NCBI RefSeq assembly: GCF_023278565.1
Contig: NC_064673.1
Span: forward strand, 1,798,001 to 1,862,000
Direction: 5' to 3'
Source of the DNA: Colletotrichum lupini
Lineage: Eukaryota; Ascomycota; Sordariomycetes; Glomerellales; Glomerellaceae
DNA: 64,000 nt
In this document: piece by piece, positions 12,001-25,540 of the stretch
How positions within the stretch are numbered: the stretch's first letter is position 1
Layout: each line of letters begins with the position of its first letter
Program-made: the position numbers and the translations under genes
The notes under the pieces: generated by a model
The model's input: only the letters and a program-made list of their open reading frames with translations
What the model was told of the DNA's origin: nothing
The model's database searches: none

Positions 12001-14439
12001 TCCTATCGGTCCATTCGCCATCCTAATTCTCAGACATGACCATGCGACTGAGGACACCCAGCGGAACGGTTCCCCGTATTCACCATCCCAGTGACATCAG
12101 CCGTGAAGCGGTCTTCTCCCGTTCGGGCTTTTGTCAATTTGCGAGCGTTGCTGTCGTTGGCTATATCTCACCGAAGTCTGCGATTTCTATGATCTCGTAG
12201 CAATTCGGAACTCGCAACTCGCCACTTATCCAGAAGAGCCGGCGAATCTACTCGGAATTCCCGCAAATTGGGATAGAAATTTGGTTGTACCTACCTTCCA
12301 TGCATCTATCGCATAGTGTTCGCCACACCTACCGGCAACAACCGACCATCGTCCCGTGTCTCAACGGTCGATGGTTTGTCCCTGATAATTCCGATGATTT
12401 CTCCAACCTTGCCTTTTTGGAGACCGACGGCCAGCTCCCACCATCCTTCTTGCTTGCCAATAGGTATCATTGTCCGGCTCGGTTTTCCCCGTCAGTTCAG
12501 TCCACGGGCCGGGCCAGCCCGGCTTACACACGGCGGTAATGGCGACGATCTTCCTCAAAGTGGCATGTCGGTTACATGCCTAGGGATGTCAGCAGCCATG
12601 GATCATGGTAGCGTTCCCGACGGTTATCACAACGGCTTTTGGAGCTAACATATCTCGCGCTCACACAAGTTTGAAGAGCGGCCATGATCGGGACGTAGGC
12701 AACAGGCGGTCGGCTTCTGCATGCCTAGGATTAGCGCAGCCGAAAGGCTGATAGGGCCACACATTATTGTTCCTCTGTCGCACTCTCGCTTCCTCTCGTG
12801 TGCCCAACCAAACAGACTTACGCACTAATCTTTGACTCATAGGAATCGAAAGGTACTGGATGGATGTCAGCAACGGACTGTCCCGTTGTACTCGGCCCGG
12901 GGTGCGGCGCTATAGCTCGAGGCCGATGTGAGGGTGCAGGACACACCGGCACTTTTGCTGACCTTGGAAGTGTCCAGCCTATGATTTCGGTTCCCTAGCC
13001 ACTTGCACCGTACACATACAGGCTCGTAGGTGGGAATGTAGCAACCGAGGACACCTCGGATCCATGGATTCGCATCGTTCCAAGGAACCATTGCCGCTAA
13101 GGTCGATCTCGGTTCTGCAATTCTGCAGTTTGGGAAAATGCAGCATTATTCTGCAACGTTTCCCTCCTCTGGATCAATGTCATGGATGCAATCATCCCAC
13201 TTTTCGGCAGATTTGTTGGTTCCCTCCCCCCACGCCATTTCGGGGGCGTCCGAGGGGCGGGTTCCCGTCCCCCGCAGAGGAGACCAGGCTTACCGCTTAC
13301 CACGGTATCGGGACGGCGATATCAATTCAATCTCCACGGTGAGAGATAGCGCTAGTGATGAGGCGATAGCATTGCAGCATGGCGATGACCAATGTGTTTT
13401 CAACGTGATTGTTCATCGAGTTTGACACATCCCCACGCCGCCCTAGTCAAGTAATGCTATGTGGTGGATGGCGTGGTCAGGTGGGTAGATGTTTTGTCCT
13501 TCCTTTTCAGCTCAGCTTGGTGTCCTTGGAATCTTCGATGAGGTACTCTATCAGATTCTGTAAGCTGGTTCGCCTTTCTTTCGTCTTGGACTTGGGAATG
13601 GCGACTGCAAAACGCCAGCTGAGTGAGGTGAGGCACTTCCGCTCAAAGACGTAGCTTTTTTTGCCTGTGCCGTTTTTGCTATTACTACCCTGGTCTTACA
13701 CGTCTCCGTTTTGTGACTCTGTTCACTGGGCCCCCGGACATGACCAATCATTCGGTGAGAGGAGACACTGTGATGATGTTATCCATGTCTTGTTACTCGG
13801 ACTGGCTGGACGACGAGTCGGACGGGGGGGGGGTTTTCTTCTTACTTATACTTGCGAGGCAAAGAGGCGGCACGGAGGGACTAACGATGTGACCTTGCCC
13901 GGAAGGACGTGGTCGTATCGATTCTTCAGCAGTAGGACCCATCTTAGTTGATCTGATTTGATTTGATATGATGTGGTGGTAAGAGGTCCCTACATATGAG
14001 GCTGTGCCAAGATTTCTTTTTGGGAGTTGGAAAGGTGGTAAGGCTTTTCTTTTCTTTTCTCACATCATCTTGGGGGGTGGGTTCAGTATTCTGATGTGAC
14101 GATGACGGTTCCTCCGTTGTGTGACGGAGGTGGGAGGTTGTATGCATACAGGCAGCAGTCTTACTTTCCAGCGTTTTGCGGGCGTGGCTTTTTTTTTTTT
14201 TGTCATCATTCGAATGTGGTTTGAATTGGGTGGTTTCTTTTGGTGAGGCTTATGGGGAGTTGTACTCGATCGTGCAAAGATGATTCCTGGCCAATGATAT
14301 GAAATCTTAGAGGAGGATAGATGACTGGCGTACGCATTCCAGTCCAGTCCACAGCTTCCCATGGCCTTGAAGCAACATTTCACTGGTTGTAGGAAGCTAG
14401 CTGCTTTCAGCTCTATACGTTACCTTGAAACATTGAGTA
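9001..14439. other. long gene-free region, no recognisable content
   Basis: About 5.4 kb with balanced base composition. ORFs are short and scattered on both strands, with Ser/Pro/Arg/His-rich translations that look random. It is not AT-rich, so there is no sign of RIP-degraded transposon sequence. I see no tRNA or rRNA and no terminal repeats. A long non-coding transcript or very long leader is possible but unsupported. Homopolymer T runs occur near 14189-14201. Confidence 0.5.
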
Positions 14440-15935
14440 TCAAGATATCTTCATTCCTTCCTGGACTTCGTGGTGCGGTCGTTGCTGTGTGGTGGTAGGA
14501 TGCAGTGCGACGGAGCGGATCCCGAATTGTCGTAATCTTGAGTCAATAGCATCGGCTGTAGACGCGAAGCTGCTGATGCTGTCTTCCGTTATGGTGACGT
14601 GTGCGGTTGCGAGGGTTGTTGTCTGGTCTAGTTGCCAGACGAGTAAGTTTGAAACTTCTTGGACCCTGGGGACCTGAGGACGTATTGTCAGTCTTTTCCG
14701 TTTTGCTCTTTCCATATCGCCTGCTTCCAACATCCACATCCACATCCCCACACGTTAAGATAAATGCACGCATTTTGTGCCGCCTATCTCTAAATCTTTG
14801 GGGTATAAGGCGGGTAAAATACATAATGATATGGAAAGGGGAAACTACCTTACCTTTAGCATCTCCCCCCGGACAAACTCCACGTCAACGCCCGCAGGCA
14901 CGCTCTCCATCAGGATCTGTCCTGCGCGCCGGCAGAGGGGCACAGCGGAGAGCGTGATTGTCAGGGCGATGAAGATGCCGATTGCCGGGTCGGCGTAGAA
15001 GCGGTTGGGGGAGGGAGATTTCCAGATGATGAGGGCGGCGATTATGACGGAGAGGTTGTTCAGGGCGTCGGTTAGGACGTGGAGGAGGACGCCTAGCATG
15101 TTGATGTTGTGGGTGTGGGTGTGGTTGTGGTGCTTGGGAGATGATGTTGTTGGTATAGGCGTATTGGTGGGCGAAAGGGGGTCTCTTGACTCCTCGGCGG
15201 GGTGTGTGGTTTCTCGGGTATGTTCCTGATGATGTGGTTCTGTGTCTTGGGTTCAGATTCGTTGTAGACGGCTTGGTTGAAGATTTAGCTGACCGTGGAG
15301 GAAACCTAGGACTATCATGTTGAGCCCGAGGCCGATGCAGCCCATGATCAGAATCAGTATTGGGTCTTTGAGATCTGTGAATGTTTGTCAACAGTTTTGA
15401 GCTCGTTGCTATCGTTTGCCGAAGGCCAAGCCCATCAGGACTGGCGGGCAAGAAAGGCCCAAGACTCACTTGGAAGTTGAGTGAATCTCTCAATCGCTTG
15501 GAGGAGGATGCTGACACCCAACGCAAGCAGAAACACGCCGTTGAAGAAGGCTCCCAGCACCTGGGCGCGATTCCAGCCAAAGGGTAGGGATTTAGGCGGA
15601 GGGGTTTTCCTCTCTGAGACCTTTTTGGTATATCAGTCTCCAGGCCAAGTACGGCTTGGTCAGGTTTTTAGAAGGAGGACTTACTACCAAGGCTATCAAG
15701 GCGACGGCGAACCCTATCAGGTCGTTCATCTAGATCGTTTGTCAGATACACCGACTGAACTAACATTAAGAAATAGGGGGATTGGCTTTCGCCGTCTTAC
15801 GTAGTGAAAGGCGTCTGCTATAAGAGCGAGAGACTTTGTGCGGTACCCGACGACCAGCTCTGCGATGAAGAAGCCGCCATATATCGCTATTGCGGCGATT
15901 ATACGGCGCTTTCTGTTGATCTTGAAGCGAGACAT
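14440..15935 (-). CDS. CDF-family zinc transporter (ZRC1/COT1/Zhf1 type)
   Basis: Six exons in coding order: 15935-15801, 15729-15685, 15620-15470, 15374-15294, 15239-14854 and 14673-14440. They give 344 codons (343 aa) with all phases matching. The first transmembrane segments and the TM2 metal site HYMND (HxxxD, residues 44-48, across the first intron) are followed by FGWNRAQVLGAFFNGV, typical of this subfamily. A His-rich loop (about 140-181) precedes the TM5 site HVLTD (191-195). A cytosolic C-terminal domain follows. Homologues move Zn2+ (and Co2+ or Cd2+) out of the cytosol into the vacuole or ER in exchange for H+. Two splice sites are unusual: an AAG acceptor at 15623-15621 and a GTCAGC donor at 15293. 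An alternative donor, GTTTCC, lies 12 nt upstream in the same phase. Confidence 0.85.
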
Positions 15936-17299
15936 ACTCGTCGGGCTTTTCCACGTCCGGGAAAAGTTATCGTGGAGCCACTACAAAGATTTGATTTGAA
16001 CTTCAACAAGGACAAAAAGGAGGAGGAAGCGTCGACATGCGTAAGGCGGATATTATTAAGTCACGCTATAGTCAAGATCTTTTTGTTTTCCATCAACGGA
16101 AGAGAGCTTTGGACAGCGGTCGTACAGCCACAAGAGACGACGGATGAGAGTCTCGTACAGCCGGGTCATTTCCCCAAGACTCGGGACACACACAGACACG
16201 AGAAAGGTGTCTCTGTCCCGGCCTGGGTTGGCACATACAGGCACGGGAAGGAAACGGAAGCACGGAAGTTATTCCTGTTCTATTAACAAAGTTTGGGTCT
16301 GATGACTCGTAGGTTTTAGATAATACGCAACTTCGCCTGTTCATACTGGGATCATGGAATATGTTTATTGAGACTTTTGGAGGAAGGCGAGTAGGAAGAA
16401 AGGTTGGCGCTTGACTTAGTGGCATCGATTCGGATAGCTGCGTTGTCACTGTGCGATGCACCTCCTTGGCGGGAATGGAAGGGGATCAGAGTGTTTGCTT
16501 CGGGGTGATTGAAGGTGTCACAAGTTGGTTGTCAGTTGCTCACGGTGAACAAGCTTCGTTGTATATCTGGATGGTGTTGAGTTGACTTGGCTGACTGCTT
16601 TAGTACGAGAGCGTGTGACGGTAAACCGAAAGAGGTCAGCGCGATCAAGACTTCTGAGGCAGCGAGGTCACATAAACAGAGTTGGGGAGCCTGGAAAGAG
16701 GCCATTTCTTGTAGTTTTGACTTACACGAATAGTCAAGTCAATTTCAAGTTTCTAAATACTGGATGAGTATTATTAGTTCAATTAACTTCTGATTTGAGA
16801 GTATTCTTGAAAATCACAAGCTGAGCCTGATACAGAAGCGAAGTCCCTTCAAAAGGAATGCATTGTGCTGTGCGGCTAACACGATGACAGGCCGTGGGTC
16901 TCACATTGGATAGGCTCAATTGAGACCAGGTGAGACCCTGGGAGATGCGAGCGTCGAAAACCTGGGGATTGTCTAAGCCAGAGCGGCAGGCGGTGTGGCG
17001 TAGTGAGAGCTCGGCGCCACAATTCTGCCGTCGCGACGGAGCTGCACCCTGTGACGATGCCACTACGGTCAATCTGGGAGCTTCAACTACAGCCGATTGA
17101 AGCCAATCGCAAGGTCCACGATCCCATAACCAACGAAACATACGAATAGACTCAGAAGAATTGAACGCAAGCAACGAAATGCTACTGCGAAACCTCCACA
17201 CAGGCCACCGTTGACGAGCCCCTCCCTCGTCGCGCAACAAGCAGCCCTCTCCCCCCTCCCCCACTAACACCATCACCACCGAGACGCTCTGCTCCCACG
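15936..17299. promoter_or_regulatory. divergent intergenic region between CDF and IML1 genes
   Basis: About 1.36 kb separate two divergently transcribed genes, so it should hold both promoters. The stretch 17180-17299 is C/T-rich with CCACC and CACCATCACC repeats before the IML1 start, consistent with a fungal leader. I see no RNA gene. Shared regulation is possible but not shown. Confidence 0.4.
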
Positions 17300-20200
17300 A
17301 TGCCTCGCAATGCCGGTGCGGCACCCTCTCTACGCAAGGGACCCAACTGGTCCTCCCACCTCCGCCAGTTCAGCCGAAGCAGTCTCGAACCGCCCTCAGC
17401 GACATCGTCCGTCGACTCGCCCCGATCTCCCGATACCGTCTCCAGTGCCTCGACCATCCGCGGCGACAACTCGTCCAGCTCCGTGAAACAGCGCCGACTT
17501 GAGCGGAGGTGCACCGTCGGGGTCAACGAGGGATACTCGCGCGACGAGGTGCTTCTGAGCCCGGAAGTGATCAAGGGCGATGTCAGACCTGGGAGCCTCG
17601 TGGCCATCACCGTGATCAAGACCGAGGGCGATAAGACTGCGACAAAGGACCATGCGACGGCCCGCGGCGGGAATGCTGCGAACAACACAGGTGCGGGAGC
17701 GGGACAAGGCGATGCGGCGCCCGAGGGAGCGACGCTAGGGAAGAAGTACTTCTGCGTCGCAAAGGAGATGTCCAAGGAGCTCAAGAGCCGCTTGCCCAAC
17801 GTCGACATCTACGTTGTCAAACATATCGCAGATGCCTTTGGCATGAAAAAGGGCACGCAGGTACTCTTGACGCCGGTGGATGCTGACAACCCCGCGACGG
17901 CCGCCTCGCACGTTGAGCTCTCGTTCAAGGACCAGTACCTTTCGCGATCCGACATGTGGCGCCTGGCCATCGGCGAACTTACGGAAAGGACAGTCTACAA
18001 GGGCCAGTCGATACTGTTCATGGGCACGATAAAAGCGCAGGTCACGGCGGTATTCGTGGACGGGCGAAAGACGCACTCTGCCTTCTTCACGAGGAACACG
18101 AGGCCGATTTTCCGGAGCGAGTCTGCGCGGTATGTGCTGTTCATCCAGATGGCGCGGGAGATGTGGGATTTCGACTCGGAGGGGTCCGGCGAGATCCTCT
18201 TCAACAAGGTCGTCAACGGCTTCCTGCCGGCGCTGTTCAAGAAATGGGCCAAGCTCAAGGCCAAGCACCTCGTGAGCATCGTGCTCTTCGCGAGGGTGGA
18301 ATACGACACGGGCCTGACGACGGAGCTGGCGAGCAGCACGCTGCATGGGGACTACTACACAGGTGTGCAAATATCGGGCGACCGCAGGCCGTACAAGGAC
18401 TTTTACCGTGTCGTTGTCAGTGAGATGGCGAGCGGGGAGTGGACGACGATCCTCAACCAGCTGAAGCGCGAGTTCAACTTCTTCCGGCGGGACATTAGCC
18501 TGCACCACCAAAAGGCCAACAGCGCGTTCGTGCCGCTGGCCGAGGAGAACGGCGGCAAGGGCATCGCGTCCAACCGCGTCAAGGCTGAGTCGTCGCTGGC
18601 CATGTACGGCAACTTCCTCGAGGCCATCAACCTCGCCTCGTCACAGTTCGCGCACGACTATGTGGACCGCGACCTCATGCGGACGGGCATCTCGATTGTG
18701 GTCATTAGTCCCGGGCCCGGCGTATTCGAGGTTGAATACGAGTCTCTGCGCCGGACCACCGAGGCCCTCGTCGGCAACGGAATCGGCATCGACCTCATCT
18801 GCGTGCCAAAGATGCCGCTCCACTCCGTCCCGCTCTTCCGGTACCGCAACCCGCAGACCTCGGAAGGCTCTCACGGCCTGTCGAGATCGAGATCCGTACG
18901 GAGCCGCGAGAGCACGCCGAAGCAGCAGGCTACGCCCATCATCGGCAGTTACCAGTCGATGGCCGAGTCGCTGTCACCGACAAAGGGACTAGAGCTCGCT
19001 CACCGCATCGACAGGCTTGCGAATCCGCAGGACGAGTGGTCGTATGCGGTGCCACAATGGCTGCACGTCTCCTACTGGACCGGGACATCCGAAGAGGCGC
19101 TGTCGTATCAAGGCATCGCCCTCTCGGTGTCCGAGGACAAGGAGGGCCATGAGAGCGAAGACTTTGCTATTCGCGCCAGGATGTATGATCTTCAGATGCG
19201 CAGCGTCTTGGAGACGAACGAGATCGAGACGACACCGCTTCAGGCTGACCCGCTGTTCCCTGTGACGACGACCGAGTCTAAGAGCTCGCTACGGTCGCGG
19301 CTCAGCGGGACAGACGAGATCGCCATGATACCCCTGAAGCGCCACCAGGACACGCTCGTGGACCATGTGTACGGGTTCCAAAAGTTCATGCCCGACAGGC
19401 TCGTGAAGCCGGGCGAGAAGTCGCTGTGGAAGCAGCTGCAGGAGTACGACGAGACTAGGGCGAGATTGCCGAGGTCGCGGCGGCCTGCGCAGGCAAGAGC
19501 CTCAAGAGACTTAGAGGAGACGACGAGGCGGCAGCTGATGGAGGACGCTGGGCTGTTTGGGACGTCGCTGCCCGAGAAAAAGATTGTACCGAACCAGAGC
19601 CTCGCGGCCGTCACGGCGGGGCGCAAGTTATCGGTCAACATTGTCGATAGTGAAAAGGCGGAGATTGTGGCCGCTGCGAGGAAGGCTGCGAACCACCCCC
19701 CGGCGGCACCATCCGCGGGTGCGGCGGGGACATCATCTCATCAGACGTCGTCTTCCACTTCCTCGTCGACGACCCCCGATTCTCACAGCGTGGCGGGCAA
19801 GATGTCTGTAGCATCGCCGTCCAAGCCTCCTAGATTTATGCGACAGATCAGTCTCGGCCTGCGGGGCTTCGGCATCGCGGCGCCCAAGGTGGTGGCGGCG
19901 GAGGCGAGCTTCGAGACGGTCAAGGCTTCAACGGAGCAAAGCGTGACGAGCCCCACGATGCCGCTGGTCATGTCGACGATGCCGCGCCCGTCGTCGCCGC
20001 AGGTCATCAAGCCGAGTATTTCGACGGCCATGTCCTCGTTCTCGCCGCAGCTGTTCCGTTCGGATTCGCGGGATACCCTCACAGACTTGCCCTCGACGCC
20101 GAGCATCCCCATCAACATGAAATCCTCGCGGCGGGGCGAGAGCTCGGTCGGCCAGCAGCATAGATACGGGACCGTTCTGCCGTCGTCGTCGCTGGCGCGC

Positions 20201-23200
20201 AAGGATCATTTCCGGGAGGACCCCGACCAGAGGAACTCTCACGTGTTCAGGGCAGAGGAAGACAATCAGAAAATGTTCAATAGTAAGCTGCGCGCTGGTG
20301 CTATGCCTGAACTGCCGTCCACGTTGTCGCCGACGACGGCCATCTCGCCTTGGCTCACGGTGCTGAACCCGTCGAACCCGGACAGGAACAAAGTGGACGA
20401 CACGGTGCTCTACAGCAGGTGGCAGCATGTTTTCCCCCGGACTTCGGAGATGAAGGTCATGAAGTGGAAGGCCCTGTGCTGTCCGGCCGCTGTGCCGCTC
20501 ACGACCGAGTACTTTCCTTCAAAATCACAGTTTGACACGGAGTACCAGAGACAGCCGTATGTCATTGCACAGAATGCCGATGACGAGCTTACCGAGGAGC
20601 CGAAATCAAGAGAGGAGTTCCTACGGGAACTGATCAGTCTCCGTTTCTCACAAGGCTTCCAAGTAGTCATTGGCCCGTCCGTCGCAAAAGCGTTTGGGCA
20701 GAGGCTGCTGCGGATCGCCGACATTTTCTCACGTGACCAGGCGATGGAGGACGGCACGAGCATCTTCCTTTCGGTGGGCAACACGATCCACCAGCTTTCG
20801 TGTGTTAATGGCACGGAGGTGGAGGTCAATATCTACATACGCAAACCGGCCGAGCTGACGGTGGGCAACTCCAATTCCGGCCCGCTATACAGGCCGGCGA
20901 TCCGCACGTTGATGGAAAGCGGGTATCGGACGCAGGAGGTTGACATCTCGACGCCGAAACCCGAGAGGAACTGGAACTACATTGACTCGTATCTTGCGGG
21001 CCACCACGATGAGATGACTGAGAACCTGAGGTTCTGGCGGACGCGGTTCGTGCTCATCCCCATGGTGTCGCGGTCGTCGGCGGTGCCTAGGAATCAAGCC
21101 GGCGACAACGCCGAGGAGGTGCGGTTAGAGGGTATCAGACGGCTTTCATTATCATGGCAAAAGTACCGGTACATCCCGCCGTTTGAGCGGAGATACCAGA
21201 CGGCCAAGTCGAAGCGCGATCCCAACCCCCTGGACATTGTGTACAAGACGGAAGACCCGTCCGTCGTCATCGCGGCCGAGCTCGACAACTTGCCTTTGGT
21301 GGAGGGCCTGGGCGAGAACCGCAAGGGACAGCTCATCACGAGCCGGGAGCACTTTCGCAAGTCTAATCTCAACCTCTCGGCGCTGGCCGAGGCGATTCAG
21401 CAGCCTGTCGAGAACGGCGGCGTCAAGCTGCAGAACCGGCGGTGGCATCTGCGGCTGCACTACAATTGCTTCATCGGGTCCGACATGACGACGTGGCTCA
21501 TGGACAACTTTGAGGACCTGGACAGCCGCGAGGAGGCAGAGCAGCTGGGAAACATGCTCATGGTCAAGACGTACGACCGGCCGTCGGACGACAAGAAGGA
21601 CCGCGGCGGGCTGTTTGAGCACGTTGAGCGCCGGCACGTGTTCAGGGACGGACAGTACTTTTACACCATTGCCACCGAGTACGCGAAACCGCACCCTCCC
21701 GGCTGGTTCAACTCGCGCCGGGGCCGCGACGTCTCGGTGCCTTCGACACCCATGTCAGAGAACGTCCCGCGCGACTCGCCGCGGCCGGGCATGATTTCCC
21801 GGCCGACGTCTATCAACGAGGAAAACTCGCCCATCTCGGGCGCCACCACCCCGACGGCATACTCTGTCATGTTTAGCAACAAAAAGGTGCCCAAGGTCTG
21901 CCTTAGCAAAGTCATCAAATACGACGTGGACCACCGGAAGCGGTCGTACCGGCCCGAGCGCGTCGACCTGCACTACGACCGCCTCCACAACCCGGACAAC
22001 TGCTACCACATCCGCATCGACTGGATGAACGTGACGGCGAAGCTGATCGAGGACGTGGTGGAGGGCTGGGCGCGCGAGGCGGCGACGTACGGCCTGCGGC
22101 TGGTCGAGGTGCCCATCAAGGAGGCGTGCTCTATCACGGAGGTGAACCCTTTTAGGAGGCCGTACCTCATCAAGCTGTCGGTGCCGCCGCCGAGCCAACA
22201 GCCGGTGACGTACTATGAGCCCAACTCGTTCTCGCCGCAGACGGCGCCGGGAAAACACTTTTATCAAAAGGTGCTGATGCGGAAATTCGATTTCGTGCTC
22301 GACATGGAGGCCGCGTCGAATTTCCCGCGCGACGTCGAGGTGAGGTACTCGTGGGGTCGGCCGGATTTCAAGTATTCGCAGTATATCCACCGGTCCGGGG
22401 TGCTGCTGGCGGAGATTACGGACGAGGGACATTTCCTTGTGCTGGCCAACCGGCTTTTTAGTAATCGGGCCTGGACGGCGCGGGATAAGGAGCTCAAGGA
22501 TATGAGGGAGGCGAATAGTAGCGCCGGCGGCAGTGGTGGTGGTACGAACAATGTCGTTGAGCGCGGGGGCAGGATTATACCCGTGGGCTCGTACACGCCC
22601 TTTGGGATTCCGGAGCCGACGCCGATGAGCAGTCCGATGGTGAAGCCCGTTTTCTATGCCGGAGGTGGTGGTGGGTCGCCTGCGGTGAGGGCCTCGGATA
22701 TGAGAGCGAGTTCTAGCGCGTCTGGCGGGCCTTCTGGCGCGACGGCGTCATCGGCAGCAAACACAACGGCCGCGGTGGACCCGATACCGATCCTCAAGGA
22801 GCTCGAGGCGTTTTGCAACGACGGGCCGGGGCTGGAGGCGTTCTACAAGGAGACGCTGGAGCGGGGCCCGCCGCAGGCCATGACTACCCCCGGAGCGATG
22901 AGGCCTACCGTCGTTGGGCTTGAGGCTGTGCCGGAGGCGAGTATATCGATGTTGGGGCTGCCGGCGGGTGTTCTTGGAGATTTGCATTCTGGCGGCGGCG
23001 GTGGTGGGCTTGGGTATGGAGGCGCAGGTGGAGGTGGAGGTGGACCGGAAGGGCTCCGGGGGTTGCATATTGGTGGTGGAAGCCCGAGCCCGGGGCCGAG
23101 GAGCTTGATGAGTAGTCCGGCTGCGGGGATGCAGTTTTTGAGGAGGGCGAGTGTGCAGGATGGGCTTGGGTTGGGGGGTGGGGGGCCTAGGAGGGAGGTT

Positions 23201-23227
23201 AGAGAGAGGGAGAGGGAGAGGGAGTGA
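17300..23227 (+). CDS. IML1: Iml1/DEPDC5 homologue, vacuolar-membrane-associated GATOR1/SEACIT subunit
   Basis: A single intron-free frame of 1975 residues. The conserved N-terminal Iml1 domain spans about residues 150-510 ([19 protein letters not shown], then [40 protein letters not shown]). A linker rich in Ser/Pro/Thr follows (about 520-1000). A DEP domain lies at about 1370-1455 ([12 protein letters not shown], then [12 protein letters not shown]), and a C-terminal domain ends near 1730 ([23 protein letters not shown]). Iml1 is the GAP subunit of the Npr2-Npr3-Iml1 complex, which inactivates Gtr1 and so TORC1 under amino-acid limitation. The last 200 residues are Gly-rich with poly-Gly runs and end in a repeated Arg-Glu tail, which is unlikely to be conserved. 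Start chosen as the first ATG after a C/T-rich leader. Confidence 0.93.
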   Translation: MPRNAGAAPSLRKGPNWSSHLRQFSRSSLEPPSATSSVDSPRSPDTVSSASTIRGDNSSSSVKQRRLERRCTVGVNEGYSRDEVLLSPEVIKGDVRPGSLVAITVIKTEGDKTATKDHATARGGNAANNTGAGAGQGDAAPEGATLGKKYFCVAKEMSKELKSRLPNVDIYVVKHIADAFGMKKGTQVLLTPVDADNPATAASHVELSFKDQYLSRSDMWRLAIGELTERTVYKGQSILFMGTIKAQVTAVFVDGRKTHSAFFTRNTRPIFRSESARYVLFIQMAREMWDFDSEGSGEILFNKVVNGFLPALFKKWAKLKAKHLVSIVLFARVEYDTGLTTELASSTLHGDYYTGVQISGDRRPYKDFYRVVVSEMASGEWTTILNQLKREFNFFRRDISLHHQKANSAFVPLAEENGGKGIASNRVKAESSLAMYGNFLEAINLASSQFAHDYVDRDLMRTGISIVVISPGPGVFEVEYESLRRTTEALVGNGIGIDLICVPKMPLHSVPLFRYRNPQTSEGSHGLSRSRSVRSRESTPKQQATPIIGSYQSMAESLSPTKGLELAHRIDRLANPQDEWSYAVPQWLHVSYWTGTSEEALSYQGIALSVSEDKEGHESEDFAIRARMYDLQMRSVLETNEIETTPLQADPLFPVTTTESKSSLRSRLSGTDEIAMIPLKRHQDTLVDHVYGFQKFMPDRLVKPGEKSLWKQLQEYDETRARLPRSRRPAQARASRDLEETTRRQLMEDAGLFGTSLPEKKIVPNQSLAAVTAGRKLSVNIVDSEKAEIVAAARKAANHPPAAPSAGAAGTSSHQTSSSTSSSTTPDSHSVAGKMSVASPSKPPRFMRQISLGLRGFGIAAPKVVAAEASFETVKASTEQSVTSPTMPLVMSTMPRPSSPQVIKPSISTAMSSFSPQLFRSDSRDTLTDLPSTPSIPINMKSSRRGESSVGQQHRYGTVLPSSSLARKDHFREDPDQRNSHVFRAEEDNQKMFNSKLRAGAMPELPSTLSPTTAISPWLTVLNPSNPDRNKVDDTVLYSRWQHVFPRTSEMKVMKWKALCCPAAVPLTTEYFPSKSQFDTEYQRQPYVIAQNADDELTEEPKSREEFLRELISLRFSQGFQVVIGPSVAKAFGQRLLRIADIFSRDQAMEDGTSIFLSVGNTIHQLSCVNGTEVEVNIYIRKPAELTVGNSNSGPLYRPAIRTLMESGYRTQEVDISTPKPERNWNYIDSYLAGHHDEMTENLRFWRTRFVLIPMVSRSSAVPRNQAGDNAEEVRLEGIRRLSLSWQKYRYIPPFERRYQTAKSKRDPNPLDIVYKTEDPSVVIAAELDNLPLVEGLGENRKGQLITSREHFRKSNLNLSALAEAIQQPVENGGVKLQNRRWHLRLHYNCFIGSDMTTWLMDNFEDLDSREEAEQLGNMLMVKTYDRPSDDKKDRGGLFEHVERRHVFRDGQYFYTIATEYAKPHPPGWFNSRRGRDVSVPSTPMSENVPRDSPRPGMISRPTSINEENSPISGATTPTAYSVMFSNKKVPKVCLSKVIKYDVDHRKRSYRPERVDLHYDRLHNPDNCYHIRIDWMNVTAKLIEDVVEGWAREAATYGLRLVEVPIKEACSITEVNPFRRPYLIKLSVPPPSQQPVTYYEPNSFSPQTAPGKHFYQKVLMRKFDFVLDMEAASNFPRDVEVRYSWGRPDFKYSQYIHRSGVLLAEITDEGHFLVLANRLFSNRAWTARDKELKDMREANSSAGGSGGGTNNVVERGGRIIPVGSYTPFGIPEPTPMSSPMVKPVFYAGGGGGSPAVRASDMRASSSASGGPSGATASSAANTTAAVDPIPILKELEAFCNDGPGLEAFYKETLERGPPQAMTTPGAMRPTVVGLEAVPEASISMLGLPAGVLGDLHSGGGGGGLGYGGAGGGGGGPEGLRGLHIGGGSPSPGPRSLMSSPAAGMQFLRRASVQDGLGLGGGGPRREVRERERERE

Positions 23228-25540
23228 TGGTGGAAGAATGCTGTGAGGGTGGGGGTGGGAGTGGGAGTGATGTGATTGTGTGGATAGTGTATAGTGGTGT
23301 TCTTTCTGTGTAGATGATTATGAAGCTAATGAACATAGTACTAGCGTTGATACAGTGATCTCTCACGATATCTGTCTATATTTGCCCAATTGAGGGGCTT
23401 GCATGTTCTCTTACACGACCATCATTGTTGTTGAGGAAGTCTATTGGTTCTGATCTTACTTTGAGAGTCAATTGCTATGTAATCACTCTGCCAAAGTGAA
23501 CGATCATCATGTAAGTCATGCGATGTGGTTGGGCAAGGAGGCCACCCGCTCACCAGTCACTTTCAGCGTCATGATCTCACCTAGTGGCTTCTATGATGAT
23601 CGATCTCTTATTCCACAACACGATTCATAAAGACCCGGGGGCTATAGAACGTCATGATAGTACGCTCTTCGCCCCTTATGATATGATGAGCAATATTGCT
23701 TCCGAATCAAGTGCAGACAGTTTGCGCAGGTGATGTGTGGCTCAGCTGTGCAGACCAAAGGCCTGGGATCTGGAAAATGCACTCTGCAGGTGTAGCTGCG
23801 CCACGATGAGGCGCCTGGTTCGGAGAATTCATTACCGGCTAGGTGGCGTCGACAAGGCGTCATGTGACTTTCGGGAAGCGGGAGGTGGCTTGTCGGCAAC
23901 GCCAATTGACTTTCGGTACGTTCCAGGCTGGGAGATGTACCGTACCCCAGCCACACACCACTTCCCGCGCGGGTTGGTTCCGTACCGAGGTGTGGCTTTA
24001 CGGGGGCTGTGTGAAGTTTAATTTCGATACCGGGGCATTTCCCTTTGTGGGCGTGTAACGATTTCGAAATCGCGAACGGGTCAAGATTACGGATGCAGAA
24101 GCAGAGAGTGGAAGATGCCGGAGGGGAGCGGCGGGCGCATAGCAAGCACACACTCCGGACACATATCCAGGAGCCCCAAAGACTCGGATAGGTTTGGGAT
24201 GGGGATGGGATCTACCTTGGTCTGGAACCCGTCATTCTTGGTGTGGTGGGCGAGCGTGCCTGAATGAGGCAAAAGGTTAAGTGGCAGCTGGTGGTCCAGC
24301 TGTCTAACTGTCTGTTCCACCCCTTGTCACGGATGGGGTATTGGGAAAGTATGAGGTGGTTTTACCTGATTTGAAGCGGTGTTGCGGTCTGGCTGTCAGA
24401 CAGTCCCGAGTCTACTACGGAGGTAGAAGGAAGAAAGGTGTGGCTGGCCTGGGGAACGATTTGAGTTGGGTATTGAGTGCAGGTGGCTGATGTCATTGTG
24501 CGCCCCACATACCACACTCAAAGTCTGAATTGGATTTGACCTGACGATGATGCGACTCAGCGGGTGATTCCATGTATGCAGGTGGACTTGATCTGCTTTG
24601 TCTTGAACCTCCTTCTAGTTTGATTCGAGAAAAGTGGCAGACTGGCGATTAACGAAAGACAATTTCTAATCGCAGACTGATGAGAATGAAGAAGCAATAG
24701 CCAAGACGATGCGATCGACTGGTGACCGCCTTGGCAAGTCTTGTGTTCTGATGCTTGGCAAAAATGGGGCTTGGCAGAAGCTTGTTTTGGGCGCGCATTT
24801 GGTGCTGTCGTGTCTTGTTTTGCTGTGCAGGGTAGGATTGGAGGATCGGGGAGAGACTCGAGAGGCGTGGCGTCGGCTCGGCACGTCACCGGGGGTTGTG
24901 ACGACATCAACGACGTCCTCAAGATGTGTCTGGATGCTGTTTGGATGGCTTGTTCGTGATGGCCCAATTGGACGGATTTCATCCGCAGGGAGTTTATTCG
25001 ATGAAATGGCTATAAACACTGACGGGGCATTGGCTTAGTGTAAATGGCAAGGGAAGTGGGAGAAGTTGAAAAGGCACCGAGGAAAGGGGGGCTACAACTG
25101 GCAGGGACGGGACCCGTTGCCCCGCTTTACAGACGTGAAAGGGGATTTGGGGAAGTCACTCGTCAAGCAGTTGCACTTGCTATTCATCACCTTCTACCTG
25201 AGATTGGGAAGGAGTGAGAAACAGAAAGAAGCTACTATTCGCTTGCTACTTTCCTTACTTCTCATGTCCTTCGTTACGTGGTCACTTTATGTGTGGCATC
25301 GGGCAGGGACGATGAATGAGAAATGTTCAAATGAGAATGGAAGGTGCCGATTCAGGGAAATTAGCGTCTGCGCATCGGTGGATGGCTGCAATCAACGGCG
25401 CTTCCCTACTATTGGTACCTCATTGCTGTGGTCACTACCTTTGGTGAGGTGGTATCCGTACATATGCAAACAAAATAAGGTAAGGTTAGGTAGGACGCAC
25501 TACACACAGCTGGATCTGACGTAGAGCCTGCCACTGTGAA
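23228..25540. other. intergenic region downstream of IML1
   Basis: Presumed IML1 3' UTR, then about 2 kb with no recognisable gene. Short ORFs (for example 23642-24151 minus and 24557-24982 minus) are Cys/His/Ser-rich without motifs. An AAGGTAAGGTTAGGTAGG element at about 25477-25494 belongs to the motif family seen elsewhere in this window. Confidence 0.45.

Noticed and set aside
17735..18511. 258-residue minus-strand ORF inside IML1, and similar ORFs at 21755-22432 and 21152-21694
   Set aside because: Antisense to strongly conserved Iml1 coding sequence. Their Arg/His/Val-rich composition is what GC-rich codon usage produces on the opposite strand.
23642..24151. 169-residue minus-strand Cys/His-rich ORF
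   Set aside because: Cys and His spacing is irregular, there is no zinc-finger pattern, and no signal peptide.
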